In this document: positions 10,458-20,234 of the stretch, piece by piece
Layout: each line of letters opens with the position of its first letter
How positions within the stretch are numbered: position 1 is the first letter of the stretch
Assembly: GCA_009760855.2 (NCBI GenBank)
Contig: WPIO01000001.1
Coordinates: 12,571,501 to 12,635,500, forward strand
From: Cristatella mucedo
Lineage: Eukaryota; Bryozoa; Phylactolaemata; Cristatellidae
Direction: 5' to 3'
DNA: 64,000 bases
Program-made: the position numbers and the translations under genes
The notes under the pieces: generated by a model
The model's input: only the letters and a program-made list of their open reading frames with translations
Told to the model about the DNA's origin: nothing
Databases searched by the model: none

Positions 10458-11189
10458 ATGAGTCTGAAAGTACAACTAATGGAAGGAAAAATTTCGCAAT
10501 TCGACGGCAGCGGAGACTTCGCTGAATGGCTAAATCGGTTCGAAAGATTGGCCAAGATGCAGGGGGTTGATGAATTGCAAAATTTCCTGCCGCTATTCCT
10601 TACACGTGTGGCATACGCCGTATACGATGGCGTCCCCGAGGCGGCTAAGGAAGACTACGCCACGGTAAGAAAAGCGCTGCTGGCAGCATTCTCGCCGAAT
10701 CGCTTCAATGCCTAGGAGGAATTCGCCTCGCGTCGCCTTGCTGAAGGTGAAAATGTGGATGGCTTTTAGGCGGACTTGAATCGGTTGGCTAGGCTGGTGG
10801 CCGGTGATTTTGTCAAATGCGCCTTTGTTGCTGGGCTGCCGGAGGCCGCAAAGAGGCACCTCCAAGCCTCATGCAACCTCGCGGAAATGCCTGCGGATGT
10901 TCTTGTCGAGAAGGCTCGGGTCGTAGTGAAGGCAAGCGTCAGCATTCCGAAGGCGGCAGAAAGTTGCTTCGCATCCGGTTCTCGTTCGGGATGGCCTCCC
11001 CAGGCACCGAATAACAGAGATGTTGTGTGTTTCCTATGCAAGGCGATCGGGCACGTACGCCGTGATTGTCCTTCTAAAGCGGCGCACCGCTGTCGCGGGA
11101 GGCACTGTTACGTCTGTGGGAGCATTCAACTTCTCGCTGCTAACTGCTCGGATCGGGCGGTCGTACCAAACTGGCAAAAAAACGAGTAG
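10458..11189 (+). pseudogene. gag: gag of element A (two in-frame TAG codons)
   Basis: The ATG at 10458 opens a gag-like protein starting MSLKVQLMEGKISQFDGSG. The frame stays aligned with gag of families B and C to the TAG at 11187-11189, a length of 243 codons. Stops at 10713-10715 and 10767-10769 interrupt it; sister copies read Tyr and Trp there. A CCHC knuckle (CFLCKAIGHVRRDC) is followed by a second, CYVCGSIQLLAANC, with Leu in place of His. Gag forms the particle and packages RNA. The reading frame ends just after a frameshift heptamer. Confidence 0.8.
11177..11183 (+). promoter_or_regulatory. -1 frameshift heptamer A-AAA-AAC at gag/pol border
   Basis: In gag frame the codons read CAA AAA AAC GAG TAG, a canonical X-XXY-YYZ slippery site 3 nt before the stop codon. 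Slipping back one base enters the protease frame, which is open from here. The related relics keep an equivalent run (A-AAA-AAA at about 16614 and 30200, A-AAA-AAG near 49060). Confidence 0.7.
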
Positions 11190-11756
11190 GGGAGAGCACG
11201 CATTACTGCGCCGGTGCTTTCCCCTCCATTATGGCGCGCCTTCCTTCGGTACGTGTCCTCATCGAAAACTCCGAGGCGTCTGCGCTCGTGGATACTGGGT
11301 GCTCGAGGTCCATCATTTCGGCGACGCTTGCGGACCCTGCGAGGGTGAGGCGAGCGTGCGAGGAAGTCGTAATGATGAATGGAGCCACGGCTGTCTGCAA
11401 GTCCACGTGCGTCGCTACGGTAGCCCTCTGCGGACGAACCATAGTGCTTGACTGCCTTGTGTCAAATGTTCTTCCTGGTTTCGGGTTACTACTCGGTATG
11501 GATGCCATTGAACTCCTAGGCGGCGTGATTATCGGTCCTTCCGCTGGTCATGTTGAGTTCATGTGCCAAAGGAGAGTTCCAGAGCCAGCACACCGTTCCG
11601 AGGCAGCAGTAGTGGCGTCTCCTAGTGTCAAACGTGCTGTAGCATCGTCGGCCGCTGACGTACTGATTGAGGACAAGGACTTTAAGGCAGTTTTCCATCG
11701 GGGGCGCTGGTCAGTCAAGTGGGAGTGGACGAATCGTTGTGTCGTCCCCCAATTGC
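11184..11756 (+). pseudogene. pol: Protease part of pol, element A
   Basis: Read in the -1 frame after gag, this contains the retropepsin motif ALVDTGCSRSII with the catalytic Asp codon at 11291. Beyond it lies a linker ending near VKWEW. Its frame is lost at about 11756, where one base is missing compared with family-B copies (TTGCG against TTGACG), so the natural protease-RT fusion is broken. The frame running on to 11875 is out of register. Confidence 0.8.
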
Positions 11757-14058
11757 GAACCATGTCGCTTCATATCATGTGGGAGAGGAAATTCGTGCCG
11801 ACTACGAAAATGAGGTGGAAGAGTGGATCAAGGAAGGCTGGTTGCAGCCGTTCGCTGGTCATTGTGGTGGCCTGATCCCTCTAATGGCCGTCGTACAGGC
11901 AAGTGAAGGCAAAGTGAGGCCCGTGATGGACTACCGAGAACTTAATCAGTTTATATCGAGTCACACGGCTGGTGGCGATGTGTGTAGCACCAAGCTCAGA
12001 GCGTGGCGACGGCTGGGCGAGAGCGTGAGCATAATTGACCTGAGAAAAGCATACTTGCAGGTGCATGTTGATCCCGCTCTCTGGCAATATCAGGTCGTGG
12101 AGTACAAAGGCCGTCGGTACTGCCTCACACGACTAGGTTTCGGACTTAATGTCGCCCCGAAAATAATGACCGCGATTCTGACAAAGGTCTTGTCCATGGA
12201 TGAGCGAGTTCGTGCTGGTACCGATTCGTTTGTCGACGATATTGTTGTCAATAACAGCGTTGTCTCGAATGGTGATGTAATCGACTTGCTACGAACATTT
12301 GGTTTGGAGGCTAAGCCGCCAGAAAGCCTCGCTTGCGGAAGGGTCCCTGGCCTTCGAGTATGCAGGCCAAACGAAGGTGAGGAGCTTCGTTGGCGCCGCG
12401 ATAACGTGGTGAGCGCATTGCCTAACGCCCCATTGCGACGCCAGCTGTTTTCGTGGTGCGGGCAGCTGATCGGGCATTTCCCAATCGCAGGCTGGCTTCG
12501 CCCGGCCTGCAGTTACCTAAAGCGAGCTGCTGGCGATGTCGGTTGGGACTCAGTCGTTGGTGAAAATGTCATAGCCATGGCGGGTGAGTTGATGCAGCGA
12601 TTGCATGCCAACGATCTAGTTTCAGGCATTTGGAATGTGCCGAATCTGGATAATGGCATCCTCTGGTGTGATGCCAGCAGCCTTGCTATCGGCACATGCC
12701 TGGATATAGGAGGAAGAATGGTCGAGGATGCCTCCTGGCTGCGAAAAGCGGACGACGTAGCCCACATCAATCTTGCGGAGCTGGAGGCTATCATCAAGGG
12801 CCTCAATCTGGCCATTGCTTGGTCATTACGGCAGGTGGAGATTCGGACAGATTCAGCAGCTGTTCACGGATGGCTACAGTCACTGCTGGTTGGAGATAAG
12901 CCTGTACGAGCCCACGGCATGGGAGAGGCGCTTATCAAACGCAGGCTAGCACTGATAGCCGACACGGTGTCAGAGTGTGGACTGAAGGCTTCCGTAGTCC
13001 TAGTGCGATCATCCAACAATAAAGCCAACCAGCTGACCCGCGTCTCTCAGAAATAGACGAGGGCGAATGTAAGCTGTCTCGCTGTTCCAGAGCAGGCGTC
13101 TTCGCCGGCGGTCGGCGTCGACCTAAAGAGTTTCCACAGCCTTCACCACTTTGGAGTTGACAGGACACTGTACCTTGCCAGAATGTGCCACCCGAAAGTT
13201 ACTATCCGGCGGAAGGACGTCGAAGCCGTCGTGAAGGCTTGCCCTCGTTGCAAGTCAATCGATCCTGCACCAGTCGCATGGAGTGCAGGCGTGCTGGATG
13301 TAAGCGAGAATTGGCAGCGCCTGGCCTGCGACGTAACGCATTTCAAGGGCCAAAAATATCTGACCGTGGTAGATTGTGGACCAAGCCGTTTCGCTATTTG
13401 GAGGCAAATACCCGAAGAGGGAGAAAACACATTGGTGCAAAATCTGGGAGAATTTTTTAGGGAGCGTGGCCCTCCGCAGCAGCTGCTCATAGACAACGGT
13501 GCGAGCTTTCGCTCAACAGCTCTTCGCAGTCTTTGCGACCGCTGGGCCGTGGAGCCCATATACCGTTGCGCCTATAAACCCTCCGGCAACGGCATCGTTG
13601 AGCGAAACCACAGGACCATCAAGGGAATGGCGGCTCGCACGGGCAAGAACGTCCTGATGATGGTGCATTGGTACAACATCTCGCCAACAGCCGGGTTGCA
13701 CGAGGAATCAGTGCCCTGCAGAAGGCTATTCTCCTATGAGTGGAAAAGCCCCCTCTTCAGAGCACAGACAGATCAGAGCCCGAGGACTACTCAATATGCT
13801 GTCGGCCAGCGAGTCTTTGTGAAGCCTGCCGGCGCTCGTTGTACGACCGAGTGGCCCGAGGGCACGGTAACAAGTGAGGGGCAGGGCGTGGGAATCGAGA
13901 TCGACGGTGTGCGTCGCCACGTGTCCGACTTGCGCCTCGTACCAGGGCAGCAAGAGGCGCCCCCTGCACCTGAAGGGGACAGAGCTGAACCAGTACAGCG
14001 GCCCAGGCGCGCTGTGACACTTCCCCGCCGGTACGACGATTATGTCCTGACCGGATAG
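11757..14058 (+). pseudogene. pol: RT-RNase H-integrase part of pol, element A (one TAG)
   Basis: One frame runs the whole way, broken only by TAG at 13054-13056, where relics have TGG. RT shows RPVMDYRELN, DLRKAYLQVH, LTRLGFGLNVAPK and an FVDD catalytic box at 12229-12240 in place of the usual YxDD. RNase H starts near WCDASS (about 12668). Integrase has an HHCC-like region (ACPRCKS) and the triad Asp 13330, Asp 13492, Glu 13600, with DD35E spacing. The ATG at 11719 is not a true start. The integrase style (SRFAIWR, GNGIVERNHR) is one I associate with a metazoan LTR lineage seen in worms and ticks; a close match to named clades cannot be shown here. Confidence 0.85.
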
Positions 14059-14110
14059 ACTTGCTCATTGCTGCTCTGTACCTTGCAGCTACATGTGTTG
14101 GTGCTGCAAA

Positions 14111-14211
14111 CTTGTGACCTTAAGGTCAAGGGTGCGTATAGTTCGTATGTACGTTTGTATGTATGTATTGTATGCCGGCTCCTGACTTGTGACCGTAAGG
14201 TCAAGGGAGCG
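14111..14211 (+). repeat. Partial duplication of polypurine tract and LTR start
   Basis: Just before the 3' LTR there is a diverged copy of the element's own border: ACTTGTGACCTTAAGGTCAAGGG, then a sequence matching the first roughly 50 bases of the LTR (ATAGTTCGTATGTACG to CCGGCTCCT), then the true polypurine tract and LTR. This looks like an older slippage or mis-integration product carried by the element. Confidence 0.7.
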
Positions 14212-14704
14212 TGTAGTTCGCATGTATGTATCGTATGCAGGCTCCTCTGATAAGCTACTGGTGAGCTGTTAGAAGCGCCACCGAGAGGGGCCGGTGCACA
14301 GCTGGGGTCCGCCTGTGATGTGGTATGGACAGAGGCCAGTAACCAGCTCGTGGCCAGATGGTGGATTCACCATCAGGGTCGGCCAGTGCACTGCTGTTAT
14401 CCGCCTTTGATGTGGCATGGACCAGCTGGTGGCCAGATGGTGGATTCACCATCAGGATCGGCCAGTGCACTGCTGTGATCCGCCTTTGATGTGGCATGGA
14501 CCAGCTGGTGGCCAGATGGTGGATTCACCATCAGGGTTTGGCCGGTGCACAGTTGTGGTCGATGAGTCATCGGAGTCGACCAGCGGAGGGAAGTCGTGTG
14601 AGAGCAGGGGCCGAGGGGAGCCGTGCGCTCCTCGGCTCCGTGCGTTAGTAATAAACTATCGGTGTTGGGAATAGGCTGTCTCTCTGCTGTGCGAACAAAC
14701 TACA
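14212..14704 (+). repeat. 3' LTR of element A (493 bp)
   Basis: It has the same ends as the 5' LTR but is 80 bp longer: one additional 79-bp unit (three units in 14289-14539) and one extra T. A purine-rich AAGGTCAAGGGAGCG, the likely polypurine tract, precedes it. The right target duplication TATCC follows at 14705-14709. Confidence 0.92.
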
Positions 14705-15423
14705 TATCCTTCAGCCTCTATGCTGCAAGTCTGACAGACGTTTCTGGCGTCTGCTACCGCGTGTAATGACTTTGAATATTTGATGCCCTGGCTAAACACG
14801 CTTCCCCTAAGCAGCCTGTCCCGTATATTGTCTTTTTTTCACGAGACGGTCAAGGGCGTCGCAACGTGATGCGTGATATGTGGGTACTTGTATATTTTTG
14901 TCTAAAAGCAAGACATCGTGCATGTCATTCACATGAAAGGTTCTTAGCGTGGTGAGTTGTCATCTACGTGAATATTTCTTCCTATTACCGAACGAGCATC
15001 CCTAAGAACATAGCTGCTAGGTAGAATCTATAAGAAAGATTTGCTGCGTTTGGTGATTTATTCCTGCTGACATGTTGCGGGTACCTTTTCTTCTGGGCAG
15101 GTATACCTTTACACAACGAGCCGAATCATTGTTCGCAGCTAAACTCAAGAAGAACATGAACGAAGTAGATTCATTTGGATCGATATCAGTTCCCTTTTTA
15201 CGGCTCGCCTCTCATCTCTTTTTCGAGTCACCCATCGCACTCAGTTGCTTTCTGGGAAAGTCACAGCAACAGACAATGCAAATGAACAAGCTTAAATGCT
15301 ATAATCATCAAGCTTCAGCAACAAGAACAATGATATTAAGACATTTGCAGTGCTCTCCCGAAAAACTAAATGACCTAGGCAATTTACACGAAGTCTAAGT
15401 ATTGTCTAGTGAAGTGGGTACTT
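14705..15423. other. Unit 1 flank between element A and relic B1
   Basis: No gene seen. The stretch resumes the tandem-unit sequence after the insertion and matches 28309-29027, 41527-42237 and, in part, 47222-47740. The open frame at 15072-15398 is not kept in the other units. Confidence 0.6.
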
Positions 15424-15861
15424 TGTGGCTTGTGTTTCACTGTATCTATGATCCGATTACAGACCCTAGGCTCGCCGGCACAATGCCGGTGCAGGCAGAC
15501 CGGTAATGCCCTAAACCACCCCACGGTCTAACAGCAGGTGGCTGTGGCGTAGGGACGGGCTTCTTCCCAGCTGTGGTCTGGCGGCCGTCGTCCATCATCA
15601 GGCTTGCTTTGTCCTCCAGACGGCTCACAGTATGAATGTGACTCGGATGGAGCTGGAGAAAGAGGAAAATCCAACCTGACAGTGACAAAGAGAGAGAGAG
15701 AGTGAGAGAGAGAGAGTGAGCAAGAGACGGTTGGATAGAAAACAGCTGCGTTTTTGGTAAGCGCAGCAGGCACGAACGAGAATACACGCTTCTGACAACC
15801 AGCTTCGGTGTTGTGCCTGCTTTCGCGCACGCACCTAGTTGGGAGAGCATTATTAACTACA
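15424..15861 (+). repeat. 5' LTR of relic B1 (438 bp)
   Basis: It starts TGTGGCTTG and ends TTAACTACA, and contains a GA-rich stretch at about 15690-15725. The post-LTR sequence AACTATTTCTCGGCGGG follows directly. Equivalent LTRs are at 29028-29447, 42238-42699 and about 47740-48293; they differ mainly in the length of the GA tract. Confidence 0.88.
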
Positions 15862-16624
15862 AACTATTTCTCGGCGGGATCAGCTGTGTGGCCCGTGTGT
15901 CTGAAAGTAAACCTAATGGTAGTACCAATTTCGCCATTCGACGGCAGCTGACTTTGCTGAATGGCTGAATAGGTCTGAAAGATTGGCCAGGACACAAGGA
16001 GCTAATGAGTTGCAAAATATTCTGTCGCTATTCCTTAGATGTGGGGCATACTACGTATATTAAGGCGTCCCTGATGCGTCTAAGGAAGATTATGCCCCGG
16101 TAAGAAAAGCACTGCTGGCAGCATTCTCGGTGAATTACTTTGATTTCTATGATGAATTCGCCTCCAGTCGCCTCGCTGAAGGCAAACGTGCTTGTTTTTT
16201 GGTCGGACTTAAATCAATGAATGGGCTGGCTGGGCTGGTGGCTGACGATTTTTTCAAATGTGCCTTCGTCGCTGGGCTGCCGGAGGCCGGAAAGAGGTAC
16301 ATCCAAGCCTCGTGCAACCTCGCTGACATGCCGAGGCATATTCTCGTCGAGAAGGCTCGCGTCGTAGTGAAGGCGAGCGGCACTCCAAAGGCGGCAGATA
16401 GGGGTTTCGCATCCGGTTCTCGTTCGGGATGGCGTACCCAGGCTCCGAATCGCTGGGATGTTGGGTGTTTCCCGTGCAAGGCCTCTTTGTGCATACGAGC
16501 CGTGCTTGTCCTTCTGAAGCAGCACCGTATTCGCGGGAAGCACAGTTATGTCTGTATGACCATTCAACATCTCGCTGCTGACTGCTCGGATCGGGCTGTC
16601 GTCCCAATTTGGCCAAAAAAATGA
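15862..16624 (+). pseudogene. gag relic of B1
   Basis: The first half is riddled with stops. An open part at 16130-16624 aligns with gag of element A (FKCAFVAGLPEAGKRYIQAS, then ILVEKARVVVKAS). The zinc knuckles are damaged (CFPCKASLCIRAV has lost the His and the last Cys). The frame ends CCA AAA AAA TGA, a slippery run like that of element A. Confidence 0.8.
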
Positions 16625-19498
16625 TAGGTCAGAATATGCATTACTTCCCCGGTGCTTTCCCTACCTTTACAGCCCACCTTCCTTCGGTCGGTGTTCTCAA
16701 CGAAAACTTCGAGTGGTCTTCGATAGTGAATTCCGGGTTCTCGAGGTCCATCATTTGGACTGCGTTTGCCAACCCTGTGAGTGTTGGACATGGGTTTGAG
16801 GAGGTCGTGATGCTGAATGGAGCCATCGCTGTCTGCAAGTCCACATGTGTCGCGACCGTAGCCCTTTTAGGACGAAAGATAGTGCTTGACTGATTTGTAT
16901 CACATGTCGTTCATGGTTTCGGGTTACTACTCGGTACGGATGCCATTTAATTTCTCGGTGGCCTGGTTATCGGTCCCTCTTCTTGGCAAATTGAGTTCTT
17001 GTGCCAAAGAGGAATTCCAGAGCCACACCAGTGCCGTTCCGATGCATCGGCGGTGGCGTCTGCTGGTGCCAAACAGGCTGTAGCATCTTCGACCGATGAC
17101 GTACTGATTGAGGACACGGACCTCAACGTCAGTATTCCATCGGGGACGCTGGCCAGTCAAGTGGTAGTAGACAAATCGTCATGTCGTTCTCCAATTGACA
17201 ATCCATATCGCTTAGTACCATGTCAAAGAGGAAATTCGTGCCGATTACGAAAAAAAAAACTGGGAAAGTTGATCAAGAAGGCTGGCTGCAGCTTTTCGCT
17301 GGTCATTGCGGTGGCCTCATCCCTCTAACAGCCGTCGTACAGGCAACCAAGTGCAAGCTGAGGCTCGTAACACACTACGGCGAACTAAATCGGCTTATTT
17401 TAAGTCACACGGCTGACGGTGATGTGTGTAGCGCTAAGCTCAAAGCATAGCGACGGCAGGGCAAGAGCGCGAGCATAATTGACCTGCGAAAAGCACACTT
17501 GCAGATGCATATTATTCCTGCTCTCTGACAATATCATGTCGTGGAGTACAAGGGCCGTCGATACTGCCTTAGTCGACAAGGTTTCGGACGTAATGTCGCC
17601 CCGAAAAGAATGATGGCGAGGCAGATAAAGGTCCGGTCCGTGAACGATTTCGTACTGGCACCGATTCGCTGGTTGATGATATTGTTGTAAACAACAGCGT
17701 CGTCTCAAATGCTGAGGCAATCGACTTGCTATGAACAATTAGTTTGGAGGCGACGTCGCCGGAAAGCCTTGTTGGCGGAAGGGTTCTTGGCCTATGCGTA
17801 TGCAGGCCGAAGGAAGGGTGATGAGCTTCTTTGGCACCACGATTATGTGGTGAGCCCATTTCCTGAAGTCTTATTGCCATGGCAGCTGTTTTCGTGGTTT
17901 GGGCAGCTGCTCGGGCATTTCCATGTCGTAGGCTGGCTTCCACCAGCCTGCACTTACTTAAAAAGATCCGCTGGCCACGTCGGTTAGGACCCAGTCTTTA
18001 GTTAAAATTTCTTAGCCATGGCGATCGAATTGCCGCTGCGATTTCGTGCCGACGATCGTATTTCAGTCAGTTGGAATGTACCGAATCTGGATAGTGGCAG
18101 CATCTGGTGTGACGCCAGTACCCTGGCCGTCGGCACACGCCTGGATATATGAAGAAGAATCGCAGAGGATACCTCGTGGCTGCTAAAAGCTGACGACATA
18201 GCTCACCTCAACATTGCTGACCTGGAGGCCATCACCAAAATCCTCAATCTGGTTAACGCTTAGTCGTTGCGGCAGCTAAATATTCGGACGACTCAGCAAC
18301 TGTCCACGAATGGCTACGATCACTGCTGGTTGGAGATAATTGTGTATGCACCCACAGTATGGGAAAGGCGCTCATGAAAAGCTGGCTAGCATTGACCGCC
18401 GACACGGCGTCAGAGTGTGGACTGAAGGCTTCGGTAGTCCTGGTGCAATCGTTCAACAATAAACCAGACCAGCTGACACGAGCTGCTCAGAAGTGGATGA
18501 GGGTGAAAGCAAGATGTCGTGTGGTTCCAGAGTAGTCATCTTCAGAGGCGGTCGTCGTCGACTTAAAGAGTTTCCACAGCTTTCGCCACTTTGTTGTAGA
18601 CAGGACCATTTACCTCGCCAGATTGTGCCACCTGGAAGCTGTTATCCGGGGAAAGGACATCAAAGCCTTCGTGAAGGCTTGCCTTCGTTTCAAGTCCGTC
18701 GATCCTGCACCAGTCGCATGGACTTCACAAGTGCTGAATGTGAGCGACAACTAGTAGTGCCTGAGCCGCGATGTAGTACATTTTAAGGGCCAAAAATATT
18801 TGACCATGGTAGATTGTGGGCTGAGCCGTTTCGCAATTTGGAGGCGAATACCTGACGAAAAAAAAAAACTCTTTTGTTCAAACTCTTGGCGAACTTCTTA
18901 GCGAGCGAGGCCCTCGACTGAAGTTGCTCGTGGATAACGGCTCAAGTTTTTCATCAACAGCTTTTCGCGGCCTTTCCGATCGCTGGGCCGTAGAGCCCAT
19001 CTACCGTTGCGCCTATAAACTCTCCGGCAACGGCATCTTTGAGCAAAATTAGGCGACCATCAAGGGAATGGCAGCTCACACGGGATAGGACGTTCTCGTG
19101 ATGTATCAATACAACGTCTAGCCAACGGCAGGTTTGCACGAAAAATCGGTGCCCAGCGTTAGGTGTTCTCCGATGAGTGGAAAAGGCCCCTCCTCAGGGT
19201 ATAGACGAATCAGGGCCTGATGACGGCTCATTACGCGACCGGCCTGCGAATTTTCATGAGGCCGCCCTACGGCACTCGTTCCACGACCGACTCGCCCGAG
19301 AGCACGGTGACCAACGACTGCCAGGGCGTTGGAATCGAGATCAAAGATGTACGTCGCCACATGTACGACCTGAATCTCATACCAGGGCAGGAAGAGGCGC
19401 CCCCTCCACCTGAAGGCGACAGAAATGAACCAGGACAGCTTTCCGAGCGTGCTGCGACACTTCCTAAGCGTCACCATGACAATGTTTTTACCGGATAG
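16609..19498 (+). pseudogene. pol relic of B1 (protease, RT, RNase H, integrase)
   Basis: Protease has NSGFSRSII where active relatives have DTGCSRSII, so the catalytic Asp is gone. RT (about 17225-17990), RNase H (about 18050-18480) and integrase (about 18560-19495) can be followed by alignment to element A through many stops and frameshifts. The part from 18351 on is near-identical to 1-1150. It cannot encode an active polymerase. Confidence 0.85.
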
Positions 19499-19532
19499 CT
19501 TGCCAATGATGCTGATCCTTGAGATCAAGGGG

Positions 19533-19909
19533 TGTATTTCGTGTTTCTCTGTATGCATTATTCGATTATAGACACCGGGTTCGCCGGGATACTGCCGGTG
19601 CACGGAAATCGGTAATGCCCTAAAACACCTAAGGGTCAGAATCTGGTGGCTATCGCCGAGGGTCAGGCAAGTGCGGAGCTGTGGTCAGGCGGCTGTTGTT
19701 CATCTCCAGGCCGGCTTTGTCCTACAGCCCACTCACGGGAAGAGTTGTGGCTGGGAGCGAGGGGGAGAAAGACCACGAACATGGGAGAGAATAGCTGTGT
19801 TTGGGGGAGCGCTGCAGGCACAAGCGAGAATACACGTTCCGGCGAACCGACTTTGGTGTTCTGCCTGATTCCGCTTGCGTACCCAGTTGGGAGAGCATTA
19901 TTAAGTTCA
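19533..19909 (+). repeat. 3' LTR of relic B1 (377 bp)
   Basis: It has the same length and ends as the LTR at 1181-1557. It lies 325 bp upstream of FEM1 copy B. Confidence 0.8.
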
Positions 19910-20234
19910 CGCTTGAGATTGTTCGAGTTGGAATTAAATGCCGCCTCAATTACCAGCCTGCTTGTTTTTTTTCTTGGATTTGATGCGGAATCGTTGGCGC
20001 TAACTCAAATTATTATTGAAGGCTGCACGAGTATCCGCCCATCTATGTAGCGAGTCCATTGCGAACGTTTGGTATTGTTCGTTCTGGAACCGTCTCCACG
20101 AGCTTTCAGTCGTTCTTCGCTCGCGCCGAACCACCACCTTCATCGCTCACTTGCTGACGGTATAAGAACTTTCGTTATCCCATAACATCACTATCAGCAG
20201 AAGTTTTGAGCATAGCCGTATTGCTAGCGGGACA

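Larger units (their letters stand above)
10004..14704 (+). mobile_element. LTR retrotransposon family A, full length, 4701 bp
   Basis: Two LTRs start TGTAGTTCG and end ACTACA, and the element is flanked by TATCC on both sides (9999-10003 and 14705-14709). Unit 3 carries the uninterrupted site at about 41517-41533. Domain order is gag, protease, RT, RNase H, integrase. The LTRs are alike except for one extra repeat unit and few substitutions, so insertion is recent compared with the family-B relics. Coding lesions are two in-frame TAG codons in gag, a one-base loss between protease and RT, and one TAG between RNase H and integrase. It is probably not autonomous. Confidence 0.95.
15424..19909 (+). 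mobile_element. Family-B LTR retrotransposon relic B1 (unit 1/2 junction)
   Basis: This is a complete but dead element: 5' LTR, gag, protease, RT, RNase H, integrase, 3' LTR. Its protein fragments resemble those of element A, but the LTR is of a different family. The same relic with shared damage recurs between units 2/3 and 3/4, so it was inserted before the array formed. Left and right flanking pentamers TACTT and CGCTT differ by two transitions and may be a decayed target duplication. Confidence 0.9.

Noticed and set aside
10438-10460. TGGTCCGTATAACG about 30 nt after the 5' LTR as a normal primer-binding site
   Set aside because: It is too far from the LTR, differs among copies and overlaps the gag start; the conserved segment is the one directly at the LTR.
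11719-11730. ATG at 11719 as start of an independent RT gene
   Set aside because: RT is part of a polyprotein; the frame only appears to start here because of a one-base deletion near 11756.
10713-13056. All three in-frame stops of element A are TAG, suggesting readthrough or codon reassignment
   Set aside because: Elements C and G also have TGA and TAA stops as well as frameshifts, FEM1 genes use ordinary stops, and sister copies have Tyr or Trp codons at these places. Simple decay is enough.
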